64,000 nucleotides of DNA, from the NCBI GenBank assembly GCA_947503305.1, contig CANNDF010000001.1:1116001-1180000 (forward strand), written 5' to 3'. Every line of letters starts with the position of its first letter. The stretch's first letter is position 1. The notes beneath the pieces are model-generated. The model saw nothing but the letters and a program-made list of their open reading frames with translations. It was not told the DNA's origin and did no database searches. The translations under genes and the position numbers were made by a program. Of this stretch, positions 40,857 to 49,570 are shown one piece after another. The DNA comes from an uncultured Dokdonia sp. (GTDB lineage: Bacteria > Bacteroidota > Bacteroidia > Flavobacteriales > Flavobacteriaceae).

Positions 40857-42512
40857 ATGAAAATTAACTATTCGTCTCTCTTTTTTTATTTTTTATTTTT
40901 CCTTTATTATGGGAATAATGAAATTTATGCACAGCATAATAATGATAGCCTTTTATATTATTATAATACGATTGTAAGCCCTAAAGAGAAAACGGATTTG
41001 CTTATAGGTATACAGTTTTATACCGAAAGAGTTGAGTATACATTATCTCTAAAAGATACGTTAGAATCCATTAATAGCTTACGGATGGTTACTATAGGTC
41101 AATTTGAAATTGGCGATTTTTTAGAAAGTGAAAAAAATATAGTTCGAACATTACATTTAATTGATGAATTTAAATATGGAGATACGCTGATTGAATCTAA
41201 ATTAGGTTTATACAATCAATTAGGTAGAATCTATAGACAATCCTATAAATACCAGAATGCTATTGATATCTATGGACAAGCATTGCTTATATCAAAGAAT
41301 TTAGGAGATAGTATTACCTTACTTAATAACATTGCAAATATTTATAAAGATCTTGAAAGCTATAAGAATGCCTATGACCAATATCAAACTATTTTAGAAA
41401 AACCTGAAATAACAAGTGATTCTTTTAAGTATGCAATGGCATTAGATAATTTAGGATATGTGCAATCTAAAATGGATTCTGCAGATGCCTTATATAATTT
41501 AGGTAAATCTCTCAAAATAAGACAAGTTATTAATGAAGTTCCAGGCTTATTTTCAAGTTATAAGAACCTGTCTATATATCATTCAGACAGGAATGATAAT
41601 GTAAAAGCTCTTTTTTATGCGAATAAAGCATATGATATTTCTAAAAAAATAAATAATAGTTTATTCAGTCTAGATGCTTTAGGATTGATTATAGATCTAA
41701 ATAAAGATGATAAAATGAAAATCTATAAAAAACTTAGAGATAGTATATCTAAACAGAAACAATTGAATGAAAATAAAAATGCTTTTTTGAAATACAATGT
41801 AGAACAAGAAAGAAAAAAAACAGAAGTGTTTAAACTCTCTGAAGAAAAAGAAAAACGTCAAAAACTTTTTTATCAATCTTTAGGGATATTAATTATTTCA
41901 ATCTCACTATTTCTATATTTTTTGCTTAAATCTAGACACAAAAAAGAAAAGCTACAAGAAGTTTATACCACCGAAAATAAGATTTCAAAAAAAATACATG
42001 ATGAGGTAGCCAATGATGTATATCAAGTAATGACAAAATTACAAAGTGATCCTAATGTGAAGGAACATGTACTGGATGATCTAGAGGATATCTATAGTAA
42101 AACGAGAGAAATATCTAAAGAGCGTGGAGTGCTGGATTTTAAAAATGATTTTGAAGAAGCACTTACTGATGTTTTATTACGCCATAATAGTGATACCGTC
42201 AATGTAGTCACCAAAGGCATTTCTTCAGTACAATGGGGAACGATTTCTAATCTTAAAAAGACAACCATTTATAAAATACTTCAGGAATTGATGATCAATA
42301 TGAGTAAACATAGTCAAGCTTCATTGGTTGTAGTATCCTGTAGTCAGGATCGTAAAAAAATAAATATTACGTATAGTGATAATGGCGTAGGAGGTGACAT
42401 AAAAAAAAGCAATGGTTTACAGAATGTGGAAACCCGTATAGAATTGGTAGATGGGTCTATTACTTTTGAATCTGAAATAGGTAAAGGATTTAAAGCAAAA
42501 ATGAGTGTATAA
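40857..42512 (+). CDS. TPR-type sensor histidine kinase
   Basis: 551 residues: signal peptide (about 1-25), a periplasmic TPR solenoid (about 60-290), a coiled segment, one membrane helix (about 340-357, GILIISISLFLYFLL), then a cytoplasmic kinase. The H-box KKIHDEVANDVYQVM has His381. The ATPase domain has ELMINMSKHSQA and YSDNGVGGD. This is the HisKA_3/NarL-type layout common in Bacteroidota. It is followed two bases later by its response regulator. Confidence 0.88.
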   Translation: MKINYSSLFFYFLFFLYYGNNEIYAQHNNDSLLYYYNTIVSPKEKTDLLIGIQFYTERVEYTLSLKDTLESINSLRMVTIGQFEIGDFLESEKNIVRTLHLIDEFKYGDTLIESKLGLYNQLGRIYRQSYKYQNAIDIYGQALLISKNLGDSITLLNNIANIYKDLESYKNAYDQYQTILEKPEITSDSFKYAMALDNLGYVQSKMDSADALYNLGKSLKIRQVINEVPGLFSSYKNLSIYHSDRNDNVKALFYANKAYDISKKINNSLFSLDALGLIIDLNKDDKMKIYKKLRDSISKQKQLNENKNAFLKYNVEQERKKTEVFKLSEEKEKRQKLFYQSLGILIISISLFLYFLLKSRHKKEKLQEVYTTENKISKKIHDEVANDVYQVMTKLQSDPNVKEHVLDDLEDIYSKTREISKERGVLDFKNDFEEALTDVLLRHNSDTVNVVTKGISSVQWGTISNLKKTTIYKILQELMINMSKHSQASLVVVSCSQDRKKINITYSDNGVGGDIKKSNGLQNVETRIELVDGSITFESEIGKGFKAKMSV

Positions 42513-42514
42513 AG

Positions 42515-43180
42515 ATGTTTAAAAAAGTATTGATTGCAGATGATTATGGTATTGTAAATATAGGAGTAGCAGAAGTACTTACTACCCTCGGAATAACTAA
42601 TGTGCAAAAAGCGCAATATTGTGATGAAGCCTATTTAAAATTTAAAAAAGCAATTTTAGACCAAGATCCTTTTGATTTGCTGATAACTGATTTATCTTTT
42701 AAAAAAGACCACCGTAAATCTAAACTCACTTCTGGAGAAGACTTGATACAAGCTATACGAAAAGAAGACCTTCAACTTTCTATAATTGTGTATTCTATGC
42801 ACAGTCTTTTACAGAAAGTCCGCATTTTGATAAACACATATCAAGTAAATGCATATATCTGTAAGGATAGAAATGGGACTGTAGATCTTTCACATGCTAT
42901 TCAAACAGTGTATAAAAAAGAACAATATCTTTCTCAACAAGTTAGAGGTGCTTTACAACCTAAAAATCATATGGAGATAGATGACTATGATATTGAGTTA
43001 GTGTATCAATTATCAAATGGACTTACTCAAGAAGAGATTAGTGTACTATTTAAAAACAATAATACTACTCCAAGTAGTTTGAGTTCTGTAGAAAAACGAT
43101 TGAATAAATTGCGTATCCAGTTTAAAGCTCAAAAACCAGCACAACTAGTAGCTGTCTTTAAAGACTTAGGGCTTATTTAG
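42515..43180 (+). CDS. Response regulator, LuxR/NarL type
   Basis: 221 residues. Receiver domain (1-130) with the acidic pair in LIADDYG and the phosphorylation site Asp59 in LLITDLSF. C-terminal helix-turn-helix: LTQEEISVLFKN, then SSVEKRLNKLRIQFKAQKPAQLVAVF, which matches the LuxR pattern with a few extra residues before the recognition helix. Partner of the kinase just upstream. The target promoters are unknown; the adjoining leader and the small gene downstream are candidates. Confidence 0.88.
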   Translation: MFKKVLIADDYGIVNIGVAEVLTTLGITNVQKAQYCDEAYLKFKKAILDQDPFDLLITDLSFKKDHRKSKLTSGEDLIQAIRKEDLQLSIIVYSMHSLLQKVRILINTYQVNAYICKDRNGTVDLSHAIQTVYKKEQYLSQQVRGALQPKNHMEIDDYDIELVYQLSNGLTQEEISVLFKNNNTTPSSLSSVEKRLNKLRIQFKAQKPAQLVAVFKDLGLI

Positions 43181-43271
43181 TTTTTTATTTTATGTTGAGT
43201 GAGACTTCCCGTAAGGAAGAACTTTACTATGGTTTTAAGTTTGAGGAATATTAATCTTAAAATTTAAAATC

Positions 43272-43442
43272 ATGGCAAAAATTCCATTAGGAACAACTAG
43301 AAAAACAGGAGAGAAATGTCCAGAATCAGGAGTTTGGAAATCACAAAGTAACCCGTCTACAACTATTCCACTATCTAAAGGAGAAAGGTTTCCTCCATAT
43401 AAAAATAGAGCTGTTGTTTGGAAATTGATTCGTTATGCTTAA
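43272..43442 (+). CDS. 56-residue protein with CPxSGxW motif
   Basis: Translation from the ATG at 43272 starts MAKIPLGTTRKTGEKCPESG and ends with a basic Lys-Leu-Ile-Arg-Tyr-Ala. The pattern GxxCPxSGxW followed by KGERFPPYKN and VVWKL looks like a small beta domain that I have seen as part of larger secreted or effector-associated proteins; I cannot name the family. It has its own leader with a hairpin CTTCC/GGAAG (43205-43219), which may end the two-component transcript, and a strong terminator after it. Confidence 0.65.
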   Translation: MAKIPLGTTRKTGEKCPESGVWKSQSNPSTTIPLSKGERFPPYKNRAVVWKLIRYA

Positions 43443-43466
43443 TCGAAAACTCTGATTAAATTTTTC

Positions 43467-43500
43467 AAGCCTTGCGGAAAACCGTAAGGCTTTGTTTTTT
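43467..43500 (+). terminator. Terminator after the CPxSGxW gene
   Basis: AAGCCTTGCGG (43467-43477) pairs with CCGTAAGGCTT (43482-43492), 11 pairs with one G-T, AAAA-type loop, then TGTTTTTT. Confidence 0.9.
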
Positions 43501-43508
43501 AAGTAGTT

Positions 43509-43516
43509 TAAGTTTG
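43509..43516 (+). promoter_or_regulatory. -7 box of the SPFH/NfeD operon
   Basis: TAAGTTTG, consensus match, directly after the preceding terminator and 38 bases before the first start codon. A TTTG at 43491-43494 is only 14 bases upstream, shorter than usual. A ribosome site AAAGGAG follows at 43538-43544, which is unusual for this phylum. Confidence 0.5.
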
Positions 43517-43554
43517 GGACATAAAATAATAGATACAAAAGGAGTCAATCATAT

Positions 43555-43971
43555 ATGAATTCGTTACTACTAATCATATTTATTTTAATTCTTATCGATG
43601 TCTTTTTAAGTATCGAATTCCCAACTCATGTGGCCTATATCTTATTGACCTTATTAATTGTAAATGAAATAGATAATACGCTATTATTCAAAATTCTTTT
43701 AGGAGTATTATTATGGTTTGCTCTAGTTGTTTTTCATTATACAATATGGAGAAAAATGATCGAGAGAATTCATGATAGAATAGTTGCTCCACGTAAACAT
43801 ATCGGAGGAATAGAAGCTTTGATAGGTAAAAAAGGAATCATCAAAGAGATAGAAGGAACAAAGTTCATTTTTATAAATGAAGAGCTATATGAATTTGAGA
43901 GCAATAAAGAAATTCTATTAGAAAAGGAATATAGAATCTTAGCAATACAATCAAATAAACTAATAATCTAA
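43555..43971 (+). CDS. NfeD-like membrane protein
   Basis: 138 residues: three N-terminal membrane helices (about 2-20, 24-40, 46-66), a basic linker, then an OB-fold (about 85-138) reading ALIGKKGIIKEIEGTKFIFI and ELYEF, the NfeD C-terminal pattern. NfeD proteins are the usual partners of SPFH proteins, and the next gene, 12 bases on, encodes one. First gene of an eight-gene operon. Confidence 0.82.
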   Translation: MNSLLLIIFILILIDVFLSIEFPTHVAYILLTLLIVNEIDNTLLFKILLGVLLWFALVVFHYTIWRKMIERIHDRIVAPRKHIGGIEALIGKKGIIKEIEGTKFIFINEELYEFESNKEILLEKEYRILAIQSNKLII

Positions 43972-43983
43972 AACTATAAAACA

Positions 43984-44814
43984 ATGGCAATAATTTATAC
44001 AGTCCCTCAAAACCATGTGGTATTGATCAAACGATTTGGGAAACATTCTAGAATTCAGAATGATGGACTTCGTTTTAAAATACCATTTATAGAGAGTATT
44101 AAATATGTTAGAAATTGGAATAAAATAGCTAGTAAAAGAGGATTTTTTATAGAACTATCAGAACAGCAAACAGACACCCCTCCTAGACAATGTCAAACTC
44201 TTGATAATGTTACAATTGATGCAAATGCTTCTATTTATTGGAGAATAGTAGACCCTGTAAAGGCAGTTTATGATATAGATATCTTACCAAAATCAATTGC
44301 AGATGTAGCCCTTAATGCTTTAAGAGCTAACATTGGTAAGCTCAAATTAGATCAATTATTATCAGAAAGACAAAGTTTAAATCAGAAAATCGCTGCTCAA
44401 TTGATAGAAGTAGCTTCAAAGTGGGGAGTTGCATTTACTCGAGTAGAAATTCAAGAAATTAATTACTCTAGTGAAACAGCAGAAGCTATGATGCAAGAGA
44501 TGACGGCAGAGCGAAAGAAAAGAGCATTGATAGCAGAAGCAGAAGGAATGGCGAAGGCAGAAATAACAAAAGCACAAGCAGATGCAGATGCGAGTATGAT
44601 ACGAGCAAATGCACAAGTTAACGTTATAAAACTTATGGCAGATGCAGAGAGTAGTTATATATCAAAACTAACTGAGAATACAAGTGTAGATGCTGCAAAC
44701 CAAATCATATTGTCTCAAAAATATATTGAAGGAATGAAAATTATTACTAATAATCCAGGGAATAAAGTTTTCCTTCCCACAGGTTTTAAAGGCACTTATG
44801 AAATTACTACATGA
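43984..44814 (+). CDS. SPFH/Band 7 (stomatin-like) protein
   Basis: 276 residues. SPFH domain (about 5-185): TVPQNHVVLIKRFGKHSRIQ, DGLRFKIPFIESI, LDNVTIDANASIYWRI, GVAFTRVEIQEI. A coiled-coil rich in Ala and Glu follows (about 165-225: EAEGMAKAEITKAQADADA). It has no clear N-terminal membrane helix and probably attaches through its membrane-hugging start. SPFH proteins form large membrane-bound cages or microdomains; with NfeD they help keep membrane order and quality control. Confidence 0.9.
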   Translation: MAIIYTVPQNHVVLIKRFGKHSRIQNDGLRFKIPFIESIKYVRNWNKIASKRGFFIELSEQQTDTPPRQCQTLDNVTIDANASIYWRIVDPVKAVYDIDILPKSIADVALNALRANIGKLKLDQLLSERQSLNQKIAAQLIEVASKWGVAFTRVEIQEINYSSETAEAMMQEMTAERKKRALIAEAEGMAKAEITKAQADADASMIRANAQVNVIKLMADAESSYISKLTENTSVDAANQIILSQKYIEGMKIITNNPGNKVFLPTGFKGTYEITT

Positions 44815-44832
44815 TAAAATAAATAATATATA

Positions 44833-45243
44833 ATGAAGATAAAAGAAATTAGTGAAGGTCTTCCTAGTGATGTCAAAAATCAATTAATGCCTAATGAAAA
44901 TGTATATTATTTTTCATTTATAGCTTCTAAAGGAGGTTGTGGTGCTTCTGGTGAGAAAAACAAATACTGGCTTGCTTTAACTGACCGTAGATTAATATAT
45001 AAGACTAAGATCCTCAGTGAATCTTCAAAATCAAATAGTTATGTTGAAAGGGATGGAGATTTACCGTTTAAGAAAATTTCATTTATCGAAGTTTCAGAAA
45101 CTAAAAAATCAAGTGGATGTAGTAGTGAAAGCTTTTCTCAACTTCGTATTAGTAGTTCAGGAGGAACAGTTATAATTCCAATTCCAACAAAAGAGAAAGG
45201 CCATCAAATAAGAAAAGTATATTCTCAACTAAATGAAGAATAA
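44833..45243 (+). CDS. PH-like domain protein
   Basis: 136 residues, no signal peptide. YWLALTDRRLIYKTKIL followed by LPFKKISFIEVSE and RISSSGGTVIIPIP is the bacterial PH-like pattern (a strand with TDRRLIY, then a basic loop). Unusually it has a GGCGASGEKN insert and an SSGCSSES loop with cysteines. A membrane-binding adaptor is a likely role beside SPFH and NfeD. Its end overlaps the next gene by 11 bases. Confidence 0.65.
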   Translation: MKIKEISEGLPSDVKNQLMPNENVYYFSFIASKGGCGASGEKNKYWLALTDRRLIYKTKILSESSKSNSYVERDGDLPFKKISFIEVSETKKSSGCSSESFSQLRISSSGGTVIIPIPTKEKGHQIRKVYSQLNEE

Positions 45244-45475
45244 TTATTCGAAATTATGTCTATTCCCTTTCTCAATTATTGGATTGATAATTATTACAAT
45301 ATATCAATATACGAAAGTGAGGAAATATTCTAAATGTCTACACTATCCGTCTTGTTCAAATTATGCAGTTTTGGCAATAAAGAAATATAATTTTATTAAA
45401 GCAATGAGACTTATTTATAGACGGTATACTGAATGTAATCCATTTTCAAATAGACCTTTTATAGATTATCCATAG
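45233..45475 (+). CDS. YidD-like membrane protein insertion factor
   Basis: 80 residues. An N-terminal hydrophobic helix (about 8-25), then the YidD core: HYPSCSNYAVLAIKKYNF, AMRLIYRRYTECNPFSNRP, with the conserved Cys in PSCSNY and ECNP. Housekeeping YidD lies beside rpmH/rnpA/yidC and helps membrane insertion; this one sits in an accessory operon, so it is probably a second, specialised copy. Translation is coupled to the PH-like gene by overlap. Confidence 0.82.
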   Translation: MKNNYSKLCLFPFSIIGLIIITIYQYTKVRKYSKCLHYPSCSNYAVLAIKKYNFIKAMRLIYRRYTECNPFSNRPFIDYP

Positions 45476-45511
45476 TCTAAATAATACTGAGACTTTAATA
45501 GCAATAAATAT

Positions 45512-46807
45512 ATGAATACAGAATCGTATTACAGAGCAGATTTTGAAAAAGAATTTCAAGATTTACATGAAACAACCATAGTAGAATGTAAAGAAAAGGG
45601 TCAAGAAGATGGGAGACGTAATTCCCCTTTAATTGATACTACTTTCCAAACACCTTATGAAAAAGGGACTATGGAAAAATATCAATCCTATATCGAAACT
45701 ATAGCATCGAAAGGGGGGCAGTTTTTACAAGAAATATTTGATAAAGAAGTTTTTCCGCTTGAAGAAGAATTAAATAGGTTAGAAAATGATCCTGACTATA
45801 GTATCAATAAACTAGAAGAAGAAAAAAGAGAACTAGAGCGTAAATTACAACAAGCTCGAGAAAACCATCAAGATGATTTAAAAGTTATTGAAAATGAACC
45901 TTCTTGGATAGAATCCAAAATAAGATATGATGAAATTAATAAGAGGTTTAAAAAAGTAACAGATAGAGTAGGGAGACAAGAACTCCATATAGGAATGCCT
46001 AAATGGATATATTTTATTATAATTTTTGCAATAGGAATTTCAGAATTGCCTATTAATTATCAAGTTTTTGTTTCTTTTAGAGAAACGCCACTTCTTACCT
46101 TTATTATGGCATGCATTCTCGTTATAGCACTTCCTGTACTTGCCCATTTTTCTGGAAAATTCTTACGACAGTATAAAGAAAATAAAACCTATTTATGGTT
46201 ATTGGCTATCATTTTTATTGGGATAACCTCTTTGAGTTATTTTACAGCAGTCCTGAGAAAAATCTATTTATCTCAGAAAGCAGGAACATCTATAGAAGAG
46301 CTAAATAACGATTTTTGGACATTTTTCATTATAAGTATGATTATATATTTGGTCGGAAGTATCGCTTCTTTTGTGACACATGATCCTAGTATAGAATTTA
46401 CTCATGTCTTCAATTCATATAAAAAAGAGAAGAAAAAATATAGCTTAAAATCTGAAGAGAAATATGAAATTGAAAAAGAAGAACGAGATCGCTATAATAT
46501 AGAGATAAAAAAGATTCAAGAGGGATATACAATTGCTAGAGAACGAATAGAAAATCTATTAGAAACGTTACGTTTGGATATAGCAGAGTCTAAATCAAAA
46601 CACGATAAGGCTTTAGAATATTTTAGAGGATTTGAGCAAAGAGTTGTTTCATCATGTAAAGAAGCTATTAACGCATATAGAGATACTAACCTTACGTATA
46701 GAAATAATCATAAGCAACCAAAATATTGGGAAGATAAGATCCCTAACTTAGAACTCCGTGTTAAATATTACAAAGAACTTTCACCAAATCCGAAGAATAA
46801 TGCTTAG
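45512..46807 (+). CDS. Coiled-coil membrane protein, unknown family
   Basis: 431 residues. Long coiled-coil (about 75-160, LEEEKRELERKLQQARENHQ), four membrane helices (about 167-185, 194-213, 226-247, 270-290), then a second coiled-coil (about 305-400). Both coils face the same side as the termini, probably the cytoplasm. It shows no enzyme motif. It resembles a scaffold or tether. The 8-base overlap (ATGCTTAG) joins it to the next gene. Confidence 0.65.
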   Translation: MNTESYYRADFEKEFQDLHETTIVECKEKGQEDGRRNSPLIDTTFQTPYEKGTMEKYQSYIETIASKGGQFLQEIFDKEVFPLEEELNRLENDPDYSINKLEEEKRELERKLQQARENHQDDLKVIENEPSWIESKIRYDEINKRFKKVTDRVGRQELHIGMPKWIYFIIIFAIGISELPINYQVFVSFRETPLLTFIMACILVIALPVLAHFSGKFLRQYKENKTYLWLLAIIFIGITSLSYFTAVLRKIYLSQKAGTSIEELNNDFWTFFIISMIIYLVGSIASFVTHDPSIEFTHVFNSYKKEKKKYSLKSEEKYEIEKEERDRYNIEIKKIQEGYTIARERIENLLETLRLDIAESKSKHDKALEYFRGFEQRVVSSCKEAINAYRDTNLTYRNNHKQPKYWEDKIPNLELRVKYYKELSPNPKNNA

Positions 46808-47552
46808 AAATATAGCCTCATTAATAATACCATTTTTAATATTGAGTTGCGAAGTTGATACGCCTAAAACAATTGGAGTATATGCTTTTGTTGATGTTAC
46901 TGATGGTTCAGTAGAAATACAAAGTATTATAGATAATGATTTGAAACAAATTTCAAATTTCACTGAAGTTTCAGAAGAGCTAGGAGGGAATAATGGAGTA
47001 GAGTTTAAAGTTTTTGAAATTAACAATCTAAGCGAATCTAATTCTAAAACTATAGTTCTGAATGAGGGTATTCCTGGTATGCTAGGGCAGAATAATTTAG
47101 ATAGAATTGATGAGGTGAAAAGGTTTAATAATCAAATTAAAGAAACATTTACGTCTATTCAAAACAAAAAAAGTAAGGAATTGAATAATTCTAAGATATA
47201 TCAAAATTTATGTAGAGAGTTTAATGGATTAAACTTTAGTCATGATAAGAATTTGATAATCATTTATTCTGATATGTTAGAAAATAGTGAATTATTTAGC
47301 TTTTATGGGAATAAATCTAAAATAATACAATGGGGGAGTAATATAGAAATAGCAATTAATTATCTGGAAAGCAAAGATTGTGCTTTCCCAAATCTTAAAA
47401 AAGTAGAAACACATATTATTTCTAATAGGAAAGTGCATACAGACGAACTTATAAATACGGCACAATCTTTTTGGCAAAGTTTTTTTAATGCTAAAGGAGC
47501 TACTGTTTTTTTTGATTCAGAATTAAACTTACATACAAATTTCAGAAATTAA
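46800..47552 (+). CDS. Lipoprotein with vWA-like fold
   Basis: 250 residues from the ATG at 46800; an upstream in-frame ATG would lie deep in the previous gene. Lipoprotein signal LIIPFLILSCEVD (Cys17). The mature N terminus YAFVDVTDGSVEIQSI resembles the first strand and MIDAS loop of a von Willebrand A domain (D-x-T-x-x-S), and NLIIIYSDMLENSELFSFYG resembles its fourth strand with the conserved Asp. Likely a periplasm-facing metal-dependent adhesion or sensor domain. Function inferred only from fold. Confidence 0.6.
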   Translation: MLRNIASLIIPFLILSCEVDTPKTIGVYAFVDVTDGSVEIQSIIDNDLKQISNFTEVSEELGGNNGVEFKVFEINNLSESNSKTIVLNEGIPGMLGQNNLDRIDEVKRFNNQIKETFTSIQNKKSKELNNSKIYQNLCREFNGLNFSHDKNLIIIYSDMLENSELFSFYGNKSKIIQWGSNIEIAINYLESKDCAFPNLKKVETHIISNRKVHTDELINTAQSFWQSFFNAKGATVFFDSELNLHTNFRN

Positions 47553-47562
47553 ATAAGGTATT

Positions 47563-48690
47563 ATGTACATTAAAATTGTTAGCAAATTAATAGTAATTAT
47601 GTTATGCAGTTCATCTATTTCTCAAGAACTTATTCCAATTACAGAAACTACAATTGCTTTAGATTTTGAAGAAAGCAAGGAAATTTTTTTCAGTTTTGCA
47701 GAAGGTGATGAAGTTGTTTTTAATTTACAAATGTTAAAAGGGAAGCACATTAAGGAGGTTGAGATTATTGAGATGCCTTCTAATGTTATATATACTGAAT
47801 ATAAAGCGGATCAAACAGTTAATAAAAAGATTAAAATACGCAATAAGGGAATATACAAGTTTCGATTTTATAGTTCTTCACTTACTCGTAGAGTTTGTAA
47901 AATTAATATAGCGAGAATCCCTGAAAGCAATCTTACCAAAAGTTTTAATACAAATTGGAAATGGAAGACAGTCAGAGATACTATATACACCACTTATACA
48001 GAAGATAGTTTAATAGGGTATAAAAAAAGGAAGATTAAAAGAAAAGAAAAAGAACTTATTAAAATAGATACTTCATTTGTTGAAATTTTATCTAGAAAGG
48101 AACGTGTTCATTCTTGTACAGCTATTGGTAAAGAACCATATAGTTATATAAATGTATATCTGCCTGAAAATTTATATTCTCCCAATTATAATAATCCATA
48201 TCAGAGTAAAGAAGTTATGTCATGGTCCTATTGGATAGGAGTAGGACAACGTTCTATAGAGGCATATGAGGAATCCAATACCAAATTTTTAAATGGGATA
48301 ACTACTTTAGGTTCTTTAACTGGATACGGCGGGTTAGCTAGTTTGGCAGTAACGGGTATTTCTATGTTTAATGATACATCAATAGGAGATAATGTTAATT
48401 ATAGGTTTATAACACATTATAATAATCAAGATCATGTATTCAATAGTGGAAATATTGTCTCAAGTTCAGGCAGAAACACAGCTTTACTACAGGGAGGTTT
48501 TACTATAGAATTAAGTAATGATAATTTAACTAGAGGTATAGATGTTAATCTTAAAATAGTTGTGGTTCAAATAAGGAAACAATGGGAAGATATAGAGTAT
48601 TTTGAGGAGATAGAAGAGCCTCAGTATATTACACTAACTAAAGTGAGGATGGATACACAGGAATCCAAAATTAGAGTACCAGTAGATTAA
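47563..48690 (+). CDS. Secreted protein, unknown function
   Basis: 375 residues with a signal peptide (about 1-22, ending SSSISQ). N-terminal beta-sandwich (about 25-120: VFNLQMLKGKHIKEVEI, NKGIYKFRFYSS) that looks like a goldilocks-type or PPC-like domain. A basic linker with KKRKIKRKEKE follows, then a C-terminal domain with a Gly-rich hydrophobic stretch (LGSLTGYGGLASLAVTGI). I recognise no family. Stop and next start share one base (TAATG). Confidence 0.6.
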   Translation: MYIKIVSKLIVIMLCSSSISQELIPITETTIALDFEESKEIFFSFAEGDEVVFNLQMLKGKHIKEVEIIEMPSNVIYTEYKADQTVNKKIKIRNKGIYKFRFYSSSLTRRVCKINIARIPESNLTKSFNTNWKWKTVRDTIYTTYTEDSLIGYKKRKIKRKEKELIKIDTSFVEILSRKERVHSCTAIGKEPYSYINVYLPENLYSPNYNNPYQSKEVMSWSYWIGVGQRSIEAYEESNTKFLNGITTLGSLTGYGGLASLAVTGISMFNDTSIGDNVNYRFITHYNNQDHVFNSGNIVSSSGRNTALLQGGFTIELSNDNLTRGIDVNLKIVVVQIRKQWEDIEYFEEIEEPQYITLTKVRMDTQESKIRVPVD

Positions 48691-49070
48691 TGAAAAAATT
48701 TAGAATATTATTCCTGATTATTGTTTTTACCTGTAGTGTAAGCGCAAGAGCTCAATCTGTTTATATTACAAAGACAGGAGAAAAATATCATAAAGAAACT
48801 TGTCATTATTTGCGATATTCTAAAATAGAAATCCCTGTTGAGAAAGCTATTGAACTAAGATATGACGGATGTTTAGTCTGTAAGCCAATAAAAAATCCTA
48901 AAGCTTCCTCAAAAAAAAGTACAACTCATATTGCTCCATCTTCCTCAAGGAGAGTAGTAAGGTCAGCATCTATAAAGTCAGACTCTGTACAATGTAGTGG
49001 TACAACAAAATCTGGATCACGATGTAAGCGTAAAACAACAAATACTAGTGGTAGGTGTTATCAACATTAA
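48690..49070 (+). CDS. Secreted Cys/His-rich protein with DUF5763-like tail
   Basis: 126 residues with a signal peptide (about 1-21, ending SARAQ). Two small likely zinc- or disulfide-bearing modules: residues 22-65 with YHKETCHYLRYSKIEI and CLVCKP (as in competence-linked or nuclease-like modules), and the C terminus CSGTTKSGSRCKRKT with GRCYQH, matching the DUF5763-type pattern (C-x-G-x-T-x-x-G-x-x-C ... C-x-x-H). A basic Ser-rich linker joins them. Last gene of the operon. Confidence 0.65.
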   Translation: MKKFRILFLIIVFTCSVSARAQSVYITKTGEKYHKETCHYLRYSKIEIPVEKAIELRYDGCLVCKPIKNPKASSKKSTTHIAPSSSRRVVRSASIKSDSVQCSGTTKSGSRCKRKTTNTSGRCYQH

Positions 49071-49079
49071 TAAACCTCC

Positions 49080-49568
49080 TCAATTATTTGTCAACTCTAT
49101 AATCCGAATAAGTTTAACGTTAGTATCAGACTCTTTCTTAAAAAGGAATGAATAACTTTTCCCTTGGTAAAACCGGGGATATTTTGCTTTACGCTTTCGT
49201 TTGAAATGTAGCAATTCAATAATGAATAAATTGGTGTCAGTTTCAGTAACAAAAAAAACAACTTTTGATCTTCTTTTTTTACGAAGAGACGCAAAAGATT
49301 CATTCTCTATAGATTGATAAAACTCTCCTAGATGATTTTCAAAATCATAATCTCCTAACTGTAAAAAAGGATCTATAAGCCAAAAAGCATGCGCTTGATT
49401 TTTATAACTGATAGTATGCAGAGACATTGTATATTTTTCGACCCCTAAATTTTTGAATTGAGCACTATTCTCAATAACATTCATTGCTTCTTTATAGATA
49501 ACAACACTCTCTTGTGCATACAAAATAGCACTGACATTTAGAAATAGAATAACGAATAGACCTTTCAT
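49080..49568 (-). CDS. Secreted protein of unknown function
   Basis: 162 residues with a signal peptide (about 1-18, ending AILYAQ). The mature part is helical at first, then basic (LRKKRRSKVVFF, HFKRKRKAKYPRF). No family recognised. It starts 2 bases after the symporter stop, so it is probably the last gene of the amino-sugar operon, facing the SPFH operon end. Confidence 0.55.
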   Translation of the reverse strand: MKGLFVILFLNVSAILYAQESVVIYKEAMNVIENSAQFKNLGVEKYTMSLHTISYKNQAHAFWLIDPFLQLGDYDFENHLGEFYQSIENESFASLRKKRRSKVVFFVTETDTNLFIIELLHFKRKRKAKYPRFYQGKSYSFLFKKESDTNVKLIRIIELTNN

Positions 49569-49570
49569 GA

